Assembly: GCA_017460835.1 (NCBI GenBank) | Contig: JAFUAD010000065.1 | Location: 1 to 64,000, forward strand | Direction: 5' to 3' | Length of the DNA: 64,000 nt | DNA from: Oscillospiraceae bacterium | Lineage (GTDB): Bacteria; Bacillota; Clostridia; Oscillospirales; Ruminococcaceae | Shown: positions 26,126 through 35,095 of the stretch, piece by piece | Layout of the letters: every line of letters begins with the position of its first letter | Position numbering within the stretch: the stretch's first letter is position 1 | Translations under genes and position numbers: made by a program | The notes under the pieces: model-generated | Told to the model about the DNA's origin: nothing | What the model saw: only the letters and a program-made list of their open reading frames with translations | The model's database searches: none

Positions 26126-27058
26126 ATGCGTATCAAGAAAGCACTTGCACTGCTCCTCGCACTCTCTGCGATCGGTGCATTCACCGCTTGCGGCAGCGAT
26201 GCCGACAGCAAGGCGGATTCGTCCTCTGCGGCAGAGTCTTCTGTCGAGGAGTCTTCTGAGGAGGAATCTTCGGAGGAGGAATCCTCTGAGGAGGAGTCTT
26301 CTGAGGAGGAGTCCTCTGAGGCGGAAAGCTCTGCTGAGGAATCCTCTGAGGCAAGCACACCCGCTGAGCCGGCAGATCTCGGCCCGGTCGATGCAAACGC
26401 CATCACCTTCGATTCCGATTCGCTCTACACCGCTGAGGCTGTCATGGACGCCGGCGCTGCACCGATCGAACTGACCATCGAAGAAGTCAACGGCGACAAG
26501 AAGCTGAAGGTTCATGTCCTGAAGGCTGAGGGCAAGGAGGATGACGATTACGAGGTCCCGAAGATCAAGTTTGATCTCGCGGCACTGCTCGGCGCTGAGA
26601 ATGTCGGCAAGATCGGTCACCTCTCCGCTGATTTCTACTGCAATGCACTCGAAACCTGGAAGAACGATGACGGCTCTGAGTCGCTGGTCGTCGGCAACTT
26701 CCTCGGCGCATTCGGCGGCAACATCGCTGCGGCGAAGGCATATGACAAGGACGGCAATGTCATCCAGAACACCTGGGCAAACCACTATGAGTGGGCGCTC
26801 GACGACTGGGAGAACCCGACCAACCAGTGGAGAGTTGAGACCGATATTCCGGCTCTGCTGCCCGCAAACGGCTATGCTTCCCTCGACGGCGAATACTATG
26901 ATGAAAACGGCAACAAGCTCGATGCAGCAGATGTCTGCGCAGATCAGAACCTCTTTATCATGCGCTGGGGTCAGGCAAATTCCGTTGATTTCTACATCGA
27001 CAACCTGACCTTCTACGATAAGGACGGCAACTCCATTCCGATCGTTTTCGCTGAGTAA
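26126..27058 (+). CDS. Lipoprotein with Ser/Glu repeat linker and putative carbohydrate-binding domain
   Basis: This 310-residue protein has a lipoprotein signal ending in GAFTACGSD. An acidic linker of repeated EESSEEESS units at about 38-78 follows, then a ~220-residue beta-rich domain ending YIDNLTFYDKDGNSIPIVFAE. That ending resembles the corresponding part of the preceding surface protein (VDSLVLLDQNGNEF), so the two may share a binding fold. Similar Ser/Glu linkers occur in the SGNH lipoprotein at 30829. No catalytic motif is visible; substrate or polysaccharide binding at the cell surface is inferred. Codon use is GCT-biased. TAGGAGG lies 8 nt before the ATG. Confidence 0.7.
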   Translation: MRIKKALALLLALSAIGAFTACGSDADSKADSSSAAESSVEESSEEESSEEESSEEESSEEESSEAESSAEESSEASTPAEPADLGPVDANAITFDSDSLYTAEAVMDAGAAPIELTIEEVNGDKKLKVHVLKAEGKEDDDYEVPKIKFDLAALLGAENVGKIGHLSADFYCNALETWKNDDGSESLVVGNFLGAFGGNIAAAKAYDKDGNVIQNTWANHYEWALDDWENPTNQWRVETDIPALLPANGYASLDGEYYDENGNKLDAADVCADQNLFIMRWGQANSVDFYIDNLTFYDKDGNSIPIVFAE

Positions 27059-27076
27059 GCAAGTCTCAATCTGTCA

Positions 27077-27115
27077 TACCGTCCCTGACTTTGTGCAGGG
27101 GCGGTATTTTTTTTG
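27077..27115 (+). terminator. Strong intrinsic terminator
   Basis: Arms ATACCGTCCCTG (27077-27088) and CAGGGGCGGTAT (27097-27108) are followed directly by a run of T residues, a canonical rho-independent terminator for the 26126-27058 gene. Confidence 0.9.
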
Positions 27116-27134
27116 TGAATTTTTCACAGAGTGC

Positions 27135-27163
27135 TTGCAATTCCGGCGCATTTGTGGTATGAT
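27135..27163 (+). promoter_or_regulatory. Predicted promoter of the hprK operon
   Basis: TTGCAA (27135-27140) and TATGAT (27158-27163) have a 17-nt spacer, 40 nt before the hprK start. Confidence 0.75.
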
Positions 27164-27203
27164 AGTAATGATACCCATCATAAACGTAAAAGGAGGCTGC
27201 CAT

Positions 27204-28169
27204 ATGTCCGAACCGCGTTTTACCGTAACCCTCAAACAGATCATTGATGAATTCCGCTTGGAGGTGCTCTATTGCCCCGGCGACCCCGCCGAAATCCTGA
27301 TCGCAGAAAATGATATCACCCGCCCCGGCCTTCAGCTCATGGGCTTCTATGAGTATTTCAACCCGGAGCGCATCCAGATCATCGGAAAAATGGAGTTTGC
27401 CTATCTCTCGACGATCGACGAGACCGAGCGCGTCGAGCACCTGACCGCGCTGTTCGCGCAGCATATCAAATGCCTGTGCCTGAGCCGCGGCCTGCCCTGC
27501 TTTGCCGAGATGCTGACGCTTGCGCGGCAGTATGCCGTGCCGGTTCTGCGCACCGCAGAATCCACCTCGCATTTCACGACGAATATGCTCTCCTTCCTCA
27601 ATCTGCACCTCGCACCGCGCGTGACCCGTCACGGCGTGCTGATCGAAATTTACGGCGAGGGCATCTTCATCACCGGTGAGAGCGGCGTCGGCAAGAGCGA
27701 GTGCGCGATCGAGCTCGTCAAGCGCGGCCACCGCCTTGTCGCGGATGACGCCGTCGAGCTGCGCAAGGTCTCGAATACCAACCTCGTCGGCACATCGCCC
27801 GAAAATATCCGCCATTTCCTTGAGCTGCGCGGCATCGGCATTATCAATGTCCGCCGCCTGTTCGGTATGGGCTCGGTCAAGCTCCAGCAGGAGATCGACA
27901 TGATCATCGAGCTCGAGCCGTGGGATTCCGCAAAGACCTATGACCGCATGGGCGTCGATGAACAGTATGCCAATATCCTCGGCGTCAAGGTGCCGTCTAT
28001 GACGATCCCGGTCAAGCCCGGCAGAAATACCGCCGTCATCATGGAGGTCGCCGCAATGAACAGCCGCCAGAAGAAAATGGGCTACAATGCGACCGCAGAG
28101 CTGATGCAGCGGCTCGGCTATGAGGATATCACCGGGCAGGAGATCATCAAGGATTTTGATGCGTTCTGA
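27204..28169 (+). CDS. hprK: HPr kinase/phosphorylase
   Basis: This 321-residue protein has an HprK N-terminal domain (about 1-130) and the kinase domain with Walker A GESGVGKS at 158-165, followed by HRLVADDAVEL and the HprK signature region LRGIGIINVRRLFG. It phosphorylates Ser46 of HPr in response to glycolytic intermediates and dephosphorylates it, setting carbon catabolite repression in Firmicutes. AAAGGAGG lies 7 nt upstream of the ATG, after a good promoter. The next gene starts within its stop (TGATG). The order hprK-PHP-murB-rapZ is the arrangement I recall from many Clostridia. Confidence 0.96.
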   Translation: MSEPRFTVTLKQIIDEFRLEVLYCPGDPAEILIAENDITRPGLQLMGFYEYFNPERIQIIGKMEFAYLSTIDETERVEHLTALFAQHIKCLCLSRGLPCFAEMLTLARQYAVPVLRTAESTSHFTTNMLSFLNLHLAPRVTRHGVLIEIYGEGIFITGESGVGKSECAIELVKRGHRLVADDAVELRKVSNTNLVGTSPENIRHFLELRGIGIINVRRLFGMGSVKLQQEIDMIIELEPWDSAKTYDRMGVDEQYANILGVKVPSMTIPVKPGRNTAVIMEVAAMNSRQKKMGYNATAELMQRLGYEDITGQEIIKDFDAF

Positions 28170-28909
28170 TGAAGACTGTGCAAGATTTTCAGATTCTGGC
28201 GGATCTGCATACCCACACCGTTGCCTCAACGCATGCCTATTCGACGGTCAATGAAATGGCGGCGGCTGCGGCGGAAACCGGCGTAAGGCTGCTCGGCATT
28301 ACCGATCACGGCCCCGGCTCGCCCGATGCGCCGCATCTCTGGCATTTCCATAATTACAAAATCCTGCCGCGGGAAATCGGCGGGGTGAAGCTGTTGTACG
28401 GCGTCGAGGCGAACATCATGGATGAGCACGGCACGCTGGATATGGACGAACACGAGCTGTCGTTCTGCGAGTGGGTCGTCGCCTCGTATCACACGAGCTG
28501 CGTGACCTTTGACCGCACGCCGGCACTGGTGTCGCAGGGGTACCGGGGTGTTTGTGAGAATCCGCTTGTCGATGTGATCGGGCACCCGACAACTGCGATG
28601 TTTCCGTTTGATTATGAGCCGGTGCTGAAATACTGCAAGGAAGCGGGCAAGCTCATCGAGCTGAACGAAAGCTCGCTGCAATGGAAAAAGGGCGCGCTCG
28701 AAAATGCAAAAACCGTTTATGCGATCTGCAAAAAATACGAAATCCCGATTGTTTTGAATACCGATGCGCATTATGCGGGATTGGTCGGCAGGACGCCGAT
28801 CGCAGAGCAGCTTCTGCGCGGTCTGGACTTTCCGCTGCGGCTGATCTACAGCCTCGACCGCGACTGGATCGCCGAAACCGCTGAGAAAAAGAGAAAACGA
28901 TATCTTTGA
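28169..28909 (+). CDS. PHP-domain phosphatase (YcdX-like)
   Basis: This 246-residue protein has the PHP motifs LADLHTHTVAS, GITDHGPGSP, YGVEANIMD, VIGHPTT and NTDAHY. It resembles YcdX/DUF-type phosphatases, which use three metal ions to hydrolyse phosphomonoesters. It is longer in metal-site spacing than the HisK-like paralogue at 18982-19836 and belongs to a different subgroup. The start overlaps the hprK stop as TGATG, so translation is probably coupled. Its conserved position in hprK-murB-rapZ clusters suggests a metabolic housekeeping role, but the substrate is unknown. Confidence 0.85.
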   Translation: MKTVQDFQILADLHTHTVASTHAYSTVNEMAAAAAETGVRLLGITDHGPGSPDAPHLWHFHNYKILPREIGGVKLLYGVEANIMDEHGTLDMDEHELSFCEWVVASYHTSCVTFDRTPALVSQGYRGVCENPLVDVIGHPTTAMFPFDYEPVLKYCKEAGKLIELNESSLQWKKGALENAKTVYAICKKYEIPIVLNTDAHYAGLVGRTPIAEQLLRGLDFPLRLIYSLDRDWIAETAEKKRKRYL

Positions 28910-28922
28910 AAGTGAGACAACT

Positions 28923-29861
28923 ATGCTGAATTTGGATGAACTGACCGCGCTGTGCAGGCAGTACGGCGCGGAGATCGGCACACAGGTGCCGCTTTCCGGG
29001 CTGACGACCTTTCAGATCGGCGGCCCCTGCACGGCGCTCGTCACGCTGCCCGACCGGGACAGTGCAAAGGCGATTTTTCAGTATCTGCGCGAAAATCAGA
29101 TTCCGCACGCGCTGATCGGGCGCGGCAGCAATCTGCTCTGCCCGGATGAGGGCTACGAGGGCGTGGTGCTGCGGCTCGGCGGGCAGATGCAGGAGCTCTC
29201 TCTCGATGAGACGGGAACCGGCATTCACTGCGGCGCGGGCGTGTCGCTGCAAAGGCTCTGCCGCTTTGCGCTCGACAACGGGCTGACGGGGCTGGAATTT
29301 GCCTACGGCATCCCCGGGTCGGTCGGCGGCGCGGTCTATATGAACGCGGGCGCCTATAACGGGGAAATCTCGCAGGTCGCTGCAAATGTGACGGCATATC
29401 AGCCGGACGGACTGCTTCATGAGCTGCCGCAGGATGCGCTCGGCTTCCGCTACCGGCACAGCATTTTCATGGAGCACCGCGACTGGGTCATTCTCGGCGC
29501 GGATTTTAAGCTGAAAAAGGGCGACCCGGAGGAGATCCGCGCAAGGATGCAGGATCTGATCGGGCGGAGAAAATCCAAGCAGCCGCTTGAATTTCCGAGC
29601 GCCGGCAGCACATTCAAGCGGCCGGCGGAGGATCAGTACGCTTCCAGACTGATCGACGAGTGCGGGCTGAAGGGGTATACCGTCGGCGGCGCGCAGGTCA
29701 GCGAGAAGCACGCGGGCTTTGTCATCAACCGCGGCGGCGCGACCTTCGCGGATGTCATGGCGCTCTGTGAGCATGTGCGGGAGACCGTGCAGCAGAAAAC
29801 CGGCTGGACGCTGGAGCTGGAGCCGGAGATTCTGCGGGCGGAACCGCAGGATATCGCGTAA
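28923..29861 (+). CDS. murB: UDP-N-acetylenolpyruvoylglucosamine reductase
   Basis: This 312-residue FAD enzyme carries the TFQIGGPC, IGRGSNLL and GIPGSVGGAVYMNAGAY motifs for flavin binding, the SAGSTFKRP block with the proton-donor serine, and the terminal LELEPEI containing the catalytic glutamate. It reduces UDP-GlcNAc-enolpyruvate to UDP-MurNAc in peptidoglycan synthesis. The size and the missing type I insertion mark it as type II MurB, as expected in Firmicutes. It is 13 nt downstream of the PHP gene and 45 nt upstream of rapZ. Confidence 0.95.
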   Translation: MLNLDELTALCRQYGAEIGTQVPLSGLTTFQIGGPCTALVTLPDRDSAKAIFQYLRENQIPHALIGRGSNLLCPDEGYEGVVLRLGGQMQELSLDETGTGIHCGAGVSLQRLCRFALDNGLTGLEFAYGIPGSVGGAVYMNAGAYNGEISQVAANVTAYQPDGLLHELPQDALGFRYRHSIFMEHRDWVILGADFKLKKGDPEEIRARMQDLIGRRKSKQPLEFPSAGSTFKRPAEDQYASRLIDECGLKGYTVGGAQVSEKHAGFVINRGGATFADVMALCEHVRETVQQKTGWTLELEPEILRAEPQDIA

Positions 29862-29906
29862 CGGCAATCAATATTTGAATATTACGACAGAGGAGGCTTG
29901 ACCGCA

Positions 29907-30788
29907 ATGATGGAAATGATTCTGGTGACCGGCATGGCAGGTGCCGGAAAGACCAGTGCGCTGGATGCGCTGGAGGATATCGGCTACTATGCCGTGGACA
30001 ATCTGCCGCTCGCGATGCTGGAAACCTATCTGCGGCACTGTCTCGATAAGGGCGGGCGGTATTCGCGGACCGCTGCCGTCATCGACCTGCGCTCCTGTCA
30101 CCGGTACTCGGAGCTCGCAGAGTCCTACCGCAATCTGCGCGAGAAATATCAGAATGAGATCCGCTTCCGGATGCTGTGCGTGGAGGCACAGGAGGAGGTG
30201 CTCCTGAAGCGCTTTCGGACGCTCCGGCGCGGGCATCCCGTCGCGCAGCGCAAATTTGAGGGCGATGTGCAGGCTGCGGTGCAGTTTGAGCACGACCAGC
30301 TCCAGATCATCCGCGCAACCGCCGATTTTCTGCTGGATTCGTCCCTGACGACCAATCAGCAGCTCAAGGATCAGGTCAAAACGCTGTTCATGAAGCATAT
30401 CACCGACGCGATGCCGATTCAGGTCATGAGCTTCGGGTTCAAGTACGGCGCGCCGCTGGAGGCCGATCTTGTCTTTGACATGCGCTGCCTGCCGAACCCC
30501 TACTATGTGGACTACCTGCGCGAGCATACCGGCGTCGAGAAATCCGTGCAGAATTATGTCATGGATGCGCCGGAATCGAAGGAATATTTCGATAAAGTCG
30601 TGAAGCTGCTGAAATTTCTGGTTCCGCTGTATATCCGCGAGGGGCGGACGCAGCTTGTCGTCGGCTTCGGCTGCACGGGCGGCCAGCACCGCTCGGTCAC
30701 CTTCGCCGAGCTGGTCTCGGAGGAGCTCCGCAAGGCGGATATGCATGTGATTACGCACCACAGAGATTATAAAAAGAACCGCGGATAA
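29907..30788 (+). CDS. rapZ: RapZ/YvcJ-type nucleotide-binding protein
   Basis: This 293-residue protein has Walker A GMAGAGKT (9-16), the conserved AVDNLP motif, RRGHPV, the DMRCLPNPYY motif and the C-terminal FGCTGGQHRSV block of the RapZ family. In E. coli RapZ is an RNA adaptor for RNase E regulating amino-sugar supply; B. subtilis YvcJ is a nucleotide-hydrolysing homologue. It sits behind murB, but whiA is not seen next, where an SGNH lipoprotein gene follows instead. The start is ATG 29907, with GAGGAGG about 10 nt upstream; a TTG at 29898 is too close to it. Confidence 0.95.
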   Translation: MMEMILVTGMAGAGKTSALDALEDIGYYAVDNLPLAMLETYLRHCLDKGGRYSRTAAVIDLRSCHRYSELAESYRNLREKYQNEIRFRMLCVEAQEEVLLKRFRTLRRGHPVAQRKFEGDVQAAVQFEHDQLQIIRATADFLLDSSLTTNQQLKDQVKTLFMKHITDAMPIQVMSFGFKYGAPLEADLVFDMRCLPNPYYVDYLREHTGVEKSVQNYVMDAPESKEYFDKVVKLLKFLVPLYIREGRTQLVVGFGCTGGQHRSVTFAELVSEELRKADMHVITHHRDYKKNRG

Positions 30789-30828
30789 CAGAAAAAGCGA
30801 TTACAAATATCCATAATCGGGAGGAAAT

Positions 30829-32205
30829 ATGAAGATTACAAAACAGTTCCTTGCGGCACTGTGCGCCGGCGTGATGATGGCGGGCGCGACTGCCTGCGGG
30901 GACAGCAGCAGTACATCCGGCAGCAGCGATTCTGCGCCGGCGGAGAGCAGCAGCGCGGAATCCTCGGAAGCCCCGGAATCTTCGGAAGCATCGGAATCCG
31001 CGGAATCCTCTGAGGCGGAGGAGCCGGTCACGCCGTCCTTTACGGCGGATGCCTATGATACGGAGTGGGTCAAGGCGGATGATGCACTCGGACTCCAGAC
31101 TCTCAACCTCGGCATGACGACCGACGAGATGACAAAGCGCGCGATTCTCAATCAGGGCAACCGCGCCCGCCTTGCCAATGTCATGAAACGCGCGCAGGAC
31201 GGCGAAAAGCTCACGATCGGCGTCATCGGCGGGTCGATCACGCAGGGCACCGGCGCGTCCTCCTCGCAGGAGAATTATGCATTCCGCACGATGGCATGGT
31301 GGGTCAAATCGTTCCCGGCGGCTGCGAATAAGATCGAATATGTCAATGCCGGCATCGGCGCGACAGGCAGCTATATCGGCGTACACCGCGCCGAGCGCGA
31401 CCTGCTCAGCAAGCAGCCCGATGTGGTCATCGTCGAGTTTTCGGTCAATGACACCGACCCCGCGCTCAATTTCCAGACGTATGACAGTCTGGTGCGGAAA
31501 ATCTTAAATCAGCCGAACAATCCGGCGGTCGTGATGCTGCTCATGACACAGGAGGACGGTACCTCGCTCGCGGAGACGCACAAGAAAATCGGCGAGGCCT
31601 ATGACCTGCCGATGATCAGCTACCGGAATGCGGTTCTGCCGGAGATTTCTGCGGGAACCTTCACATGGAAGGATATCTCGCCGGACAACATTCACCCCAA
31701 CAGCAACGGCCACGGCATCGCGGCGGAGCTGCTCTGGCATTATTTCAATTCCGTGCTGGCCGATCTGGATTCGATCGACACCTCCGATCTCAGCTTCACG
31801 GCGCCCGCTGTCAGCGACGACCGCTATCAGAATGCGAAGATCTGCGGCAGCGACGAGCTCACGCCGCAGTCAGCGGAGGGCTTCACCGGGGCGGAGATCA
31901 ACCAGTATTTCCCGCACAACTGGAAAACGGAAACCGCCGGCACGATCACCTTTGAAGTCGCGGCGCGCAATATCGGCATCCTCTATCAGCGCACCATAGA
32001 CGGCAAGAGCGGGCAGTACGATGTATATGTGGACGGCGAATTTGTCACCACGCTCGACGGCAACTTCCCGGACGGCTGGGGCAACTATGCCGAGGCTGCC
32101 GAGGTCTATACCTCCGAGGGCGGTCTGCCGCATACGGTCACGATCAAGCTGCACGAGGGCAGCAGCGCAGAGGGCTTCAATCTCCTCGGGCTGCTCATCA
32201 GTTAA
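30829..32205 (+). CDS. SGNH/GDSL esterase lipoprotein with C-terminal beta domain
   Basis: This 458-residue protein has a lipoprotein signal ending in AGATACGD. A Ser/Glu/Ala-rich linker covers about 24-66. The SGNH hydrolase domain has the GGSITQG nucleophile serine, NAGIGATGS, the VEFSVND block and DNIHPNSNGHG carrying the Asp and His. A beta-rich C-terminal region of about 130 residues follows (ISLYQRTIDGKSGQYDVY-type strands). It probably removes acetyl or other acyl groups from plant polysaccharides at the cell surface. A paralogue with the same two-domain plan is at 60703-61911. GGGAGGAAAT precedes the ATG. Confidence 0.85.
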   Translation: MKITKQFLAALCAGVMMAGATACGDSSSTSGSSDSAPAESSSAESSEAPESSEASESAESSEAEEPVTPSFTADAYDTEWVKADDALGLQTLNLGMTTDEMTKRAILNQGNRARLANVMKRAQDGEKLTIGVIGGSITQGTGASSSQENYAFRTMAWWVKSFPAAANKIEYVNAGIGATGSYIGVHRAERDLLSKQPDVVIVEFSVNDTDPALNFQTYDSLVRKILNQPNNPAVVMLLMTQEDGTSLAETHKKIGEAYDLPMISYRNAVLPEISAGTFTWKDISPDNIHPNSNGHGIAAELLWHYFNSVLADLDSIDTSDLSFTAPAVSDDRYQNAKICGSDELTPQSAEGFTGAEINQYFPHNWKTETAGTITFEVAARNIGILYQRTIDGKSGQYDVYVDGEFVTTLDGNFPDGWGNYAEAAEVYTSEGGLPHTVTIKLHEGSSAEGFNLLGLLIS

Positions 32206-32212
32206 AATAGCT

Positions 32213-32255
32213 TCACCCCGGCAGGGCATCGGCTCTGTCGGGGTGATTTGCTTTT
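32213..32255. terminator. Terminator between the convergent SGNH and CotH genes
   Basis: Arms TCACCCCGGCAG (32213-32224) and CTGTCGGGGTGA (32234-32245) pair with one G-T, followed by TTTGCTTTTTA. It probably serves the plus strand. Confidence 0.8.
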
Positions 32256-32263
32256 TACTTTGG

Positions 32264-34900
32264 TTATTTGCGGATCAGCGCCGATTTCATCTGTGTGAGA
32301 TCGGCTGCGGTCAGCGTGCCGGAGCGGTCGAGATCATACGATGCCGCCTCCTGTGCCGTCAGCGTGCCGGCCGTCAGCAGATAAGCCTGGAGCTTCCGGA
32401 CATCGGCTGCGGTAAAGGACGGCGTATCGCCCGCTTGGAAGACCGCCTGAACCGTGACCTGATTTTCCGTCGGGAGGATCGTCACGGACGCGGCTGCCGC
32501 GCTGCCGGATTCATAGCCTGCACCGGAAATCTCCCAGCGCACAAAGCTGTAGCCCGCCAGCGGCTCCGCATTCAGCGTGAGCACGCAGTCCTTCGGATAG
32601 GTACCGCTCCATTTGCCGTCGGTGAAGGTCATCTCGCTGAGCGTGTTGAGCTGTACGGTTCCCTGTGCCTTCGGCTCCGTCACCGTGACGGTGCAGGTCT
32701 GATTGCTGATTTTATTGCCAAGATAGCTCAGCAAATGCTGCTTTGCATTGGTATCGCGGGAGCTCCAGAAATTGCGGACAGTGGAAAACTCGCTCCGGAC
32801 CGTCTGGGAGTTATCGGCTGCACCGCCGCCGGGCCCGCCCCAGCCGCCGCCCCATCCGGGGAAGCCGCCGGCAGAGGTTCCGCTGAACCGGTCGATTGTT
32901 GCAGTGTCGATCTCGGTGTACGGTGCTTCACAGGCATCGACTGCCGCGGTCATCTTCGAGGCCTTGTAGTTCTCGTTGCAGAGGTCGAAGTAGGTCACAG
33001 CGAACATCTGCCGGAATTCCTCGCAGTTGTCGAGCAGCCCGAAGAACAGCCTGGAGATCCAGCAGTCCTTCTGCTTGAGGCTCTGGAAGGTGCTGGTATT
33101 GGCATTGCTCTGGCCGTAAAGCCCCTGCCCGTATTCGGTATCGAACAGGATAAAGCGCCATTTTCCGTCTGCATACTGCTTGGTGCTGTCGATCGTCTCG
33201 GTTTTCCAGAGCGCGTAGTTGTTGTTGCCGAAGTCGGAATTGCCGAGAATCAGCTCAGCAGCCATGTAGTCGGCAAAGTTTGCGGCATCGACCAGCTTGC
33301 AGAATTCCGTGTAGGACTCCGCCTTGCTGAAATCGGTTTCCTGCGCAAACTGCTTCAGTGCTTCGTAATCCGCCCAGCCCTGATCGCTGCCGTCCGAGAG
33401 CTCGTCGGTTTTGATCATGCAGACGTCCTTTTCCTTGACATTGTAGTGATCGGCGAGGAACTCCTTGCCGAGCTTCTCGACGATGTTATAGGCGCCCCAG
33501 AATTCGCCGTCCACAAATACGACGCATTCGGTCTGTGCCTGTGTCGCGAACGAGCGGTTTGCGACGGCCTCCTGATTGATGCGGTCGCGTATCTTGATCT
33601 TGTCGTCGTTGCCGCCGTTGCGGAGGGTCAGCTTGTCGAAGGTGTCGATGACCTTGCCCTTGCTGTCCTTCAGCGCACCGTTGAAGAAGTCGTAGCGCAG
33701 CTTGGTGTCGCCGTAATCGGCGCGGGCATAGAGATTAAAGCTCTTCTGCGATGCAGAGCGCGTCGCACCGCCGTGAATGCGGATGCCGACGTCTGCGGAA
33801 TAGGCAGCGGTGCCGGATTCAAACACGGTGATATGCGCCGGCCGCTCCCACTCTCTGCCGCTCTGCGTGAAATTCGCGGGCTGCTCCCAGCTCTGCACCA
33901 TCGGGCTGTACTCCGGGCTGTTTCTCCAGTCGTCGTAGATTTTGCCGTAGACGTAAATGCCCGTTTCATAATCAAACAGATTATCCGGGTCTGTCACGAG
34001 CGAAATCACGCGCATATTCTTCGCGAAATCCTGATCGGTATAGCCGATGAAATAGCTCTTTGTGATGATATCGCTGACATTGCCGCTTGCATCGACGGCA
34101 ATTGCGCGGACGATCATCGCCTTGTCAACCGGTTCAGACGGGGCACCGTAGCCGCTTGCGATGTCGGTTTCCGCCGCATAGACATTCGGCTCGCCGGATC
34201 TATCCACGATCTGAATCGGCGCGGTATACTGCGCAGAGCTTGTGTCCGGGTCGCTGCCGTCCGTCGTGTAATAGACGGTGCAGCCCTGCTTTGCGCTCAG
34301 CGTCAGTGCGAAGGCGTCGGCATAGAATCCGCTCTCCTTTGAAAATGCAGGCGCCTCGACCGCGATTTTCTCTGTTGCGTCGGTCGGGTTTGCGCTGCCG
34401 GGTGTGAGCTTGCTCAGAACGGCAAAGGTCTCGCTGCCGTCCGGTACTCTGCCGTATGCGGTGTCATCCGCAAGGCCGGGCACGGCAAGCTGTGCCGCCT
34501 GTGCGCCGCCTGCATCGGTCAGCGTGACGGTCTCGCCGTTTTTCGAGAGCCCGAAGGATGCGCCCTCGGTTCCGGCCTTGACGCCGCACCAGACCACCGT
34601 GTACCCCTTCGCCGGAATCGTCACGGCGGGGAAGGTGTAGGCGTAGGGCTCTGCCGCGTCATCCGTCAGGCCGTATCCCGTCAGCGTGACCGCGCTGCTG
34701 CCGGTGTTGTAGAGCTCAACATAGTCATAAAATTGTCCGTCCGGTGCCGCGAGCGTCGAGTTTTTGGTACAGACCTCGTTGATCACGACGGTTCCGGCTG
34801 CGGATGCCGTCATCGGCGGAAGCGCCGTGAAGCAGGCCGCCGGAAACAGGGCGGACAGCCCCGCCGCAGCAAGCCGCCGCAGTGTTTTCATTTTTTTCAA
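32264..34900 (-). CDS. Secreted CotH-family protein with lamin-tail and dockerin domains
   Basis: This 878-residue protein has a signal peptide (about 1-35). A lamin-tail domain (about 38-150, VVINEVCTKNS..YVELYNTG) follows, then a chitobiase-like beta domain (about 185-270, YYTTDGSDPD). The CotH kinase-like core spans about 290-690, with IRIHGGATR, LRNGGNDD, SDFGNNNYALWK and FDTEYGQG. A Gly/Trp/Pro linker and a small beta domain precede a C-terminal dockerin (about 825-878). The dockerin has one good calcium loop, DLDRSGTLTAAD; the first half lacks its loop. CotH domains are atypical kinases in spores and accessory cellulosome proteins elsewhere. The start codon is probably TTG at 34900, 5 nt after GAGGGG. 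Confidence 0.85.
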   Translation of the reverse strand: MKKMKTLRRLAAAGLSALFPAACFTALPPMTASAAGTVVINEVCTKNSTLAAPDGQFYDYVELYNTGSSAVTLTGYGLTDDAAEPYAYTFPAVTIPAKGYTVVWCGVKAGTEGASFGLSKNGETVTLTDAGGAQAAQLAVPGLADDTAYGRVPDGSETFAVLSKLTPGSANPTDATEKIAVEAPAFSKESGFYADAFALTLSAKQGCTVYYTTDGSDPDTSSAQYTAPIQIVDRSGEPNVYAAETDIASGYGAPSEPVDKAMIVRAIAVDASGNVSDIITKSYFIGYTDQDFAKNMRVISLVTDPDNLFDYETGIYVYGKIYDDWRNSPEYSPMVQSWEQPANFTQSGREWERPAHITVFESGTAAYSADVGIRIHGGATRSASQKSFNLYARADYGDTKLRYDFFNGALKDSKGKVIDTFDKLTLRNGGNDDKIKIRDRINQEAVANRSFATQAQTECVVFVDGEFWGAYNIVEKLGKEFLADHYNVKEKDVCMIKTDELSDGSDQGWADYEALKQFAQETDFSKAESYTEFCKLVDAANFADYMAAELILGNSDFGNNNYALWKTETIDSTKQYADGKWRFILFDTEYGQGLYGQSNANTSTFQSLKQKDCWISRLFFGLLDNCEEFRQMFAVTYFDLCNENYKASKMTAAVDACEAPYTEIDTATIDRFSGTSAGGFPGWGGGWGGPGGGAADNSQTVRSEFSTVRNFWSSRDTNAKQHLLSYLGNKISNQTCTVTVTEPKAQGTVQLNTLSEMTFTDGKWSGTYPKDCVLTLNAEPLAGYSFVRWEISGAGYESGSAAAASVTILPTENQVTVQAVFQAGDTPSFTAADVRKLQAYLLTAGTLTAQEAASYDLDRSGTLTAADLTQMKSALIRK

Positions 34901-34966
34901 AGAAATCCCCTCTCTTTGCAGTTGGTTTTCCCCCTTTTCCCCAAATTTCTATTTTCCCATGCTATC

Positions 34967-34995
34967 AGTATAACACAAAAACAATCACCTGTCAA
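34967..34995 (-). promoter_or_regulatory. Predicted promoter of the CotH gene
   Basis: On the minus strand TTGACA (34995-34990) and TATACT (34972-34967) are 17 nt apart. The leader to the TTG start is about 60 nt. Confidence 0.8.
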
Positions 34996-35045
34996 GAATA
35001 AATCCCGGAGCAATTCACGAAATGTACCGGCTTTTCCACGAAGCC

Positions 35046-35074
35046 TTGACTTTTCATCCCCCCTGCGTTATAAT
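35046..35074 (+). promoter_or_regulatory. Predicted promoter of the MATE gene, divergent from CotH
   Basis: TTGACT (35046-35051) and TATAAT (35069-35074) have a 17-nt spacer. The -35 is about 50 bp from the divergent CotH -35. The transcript would begin with the large inverted repeat below. Confidence 0.8.
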
Positions 35075-35095
35075 ATGTGGAGATTTCCTCCCGGC

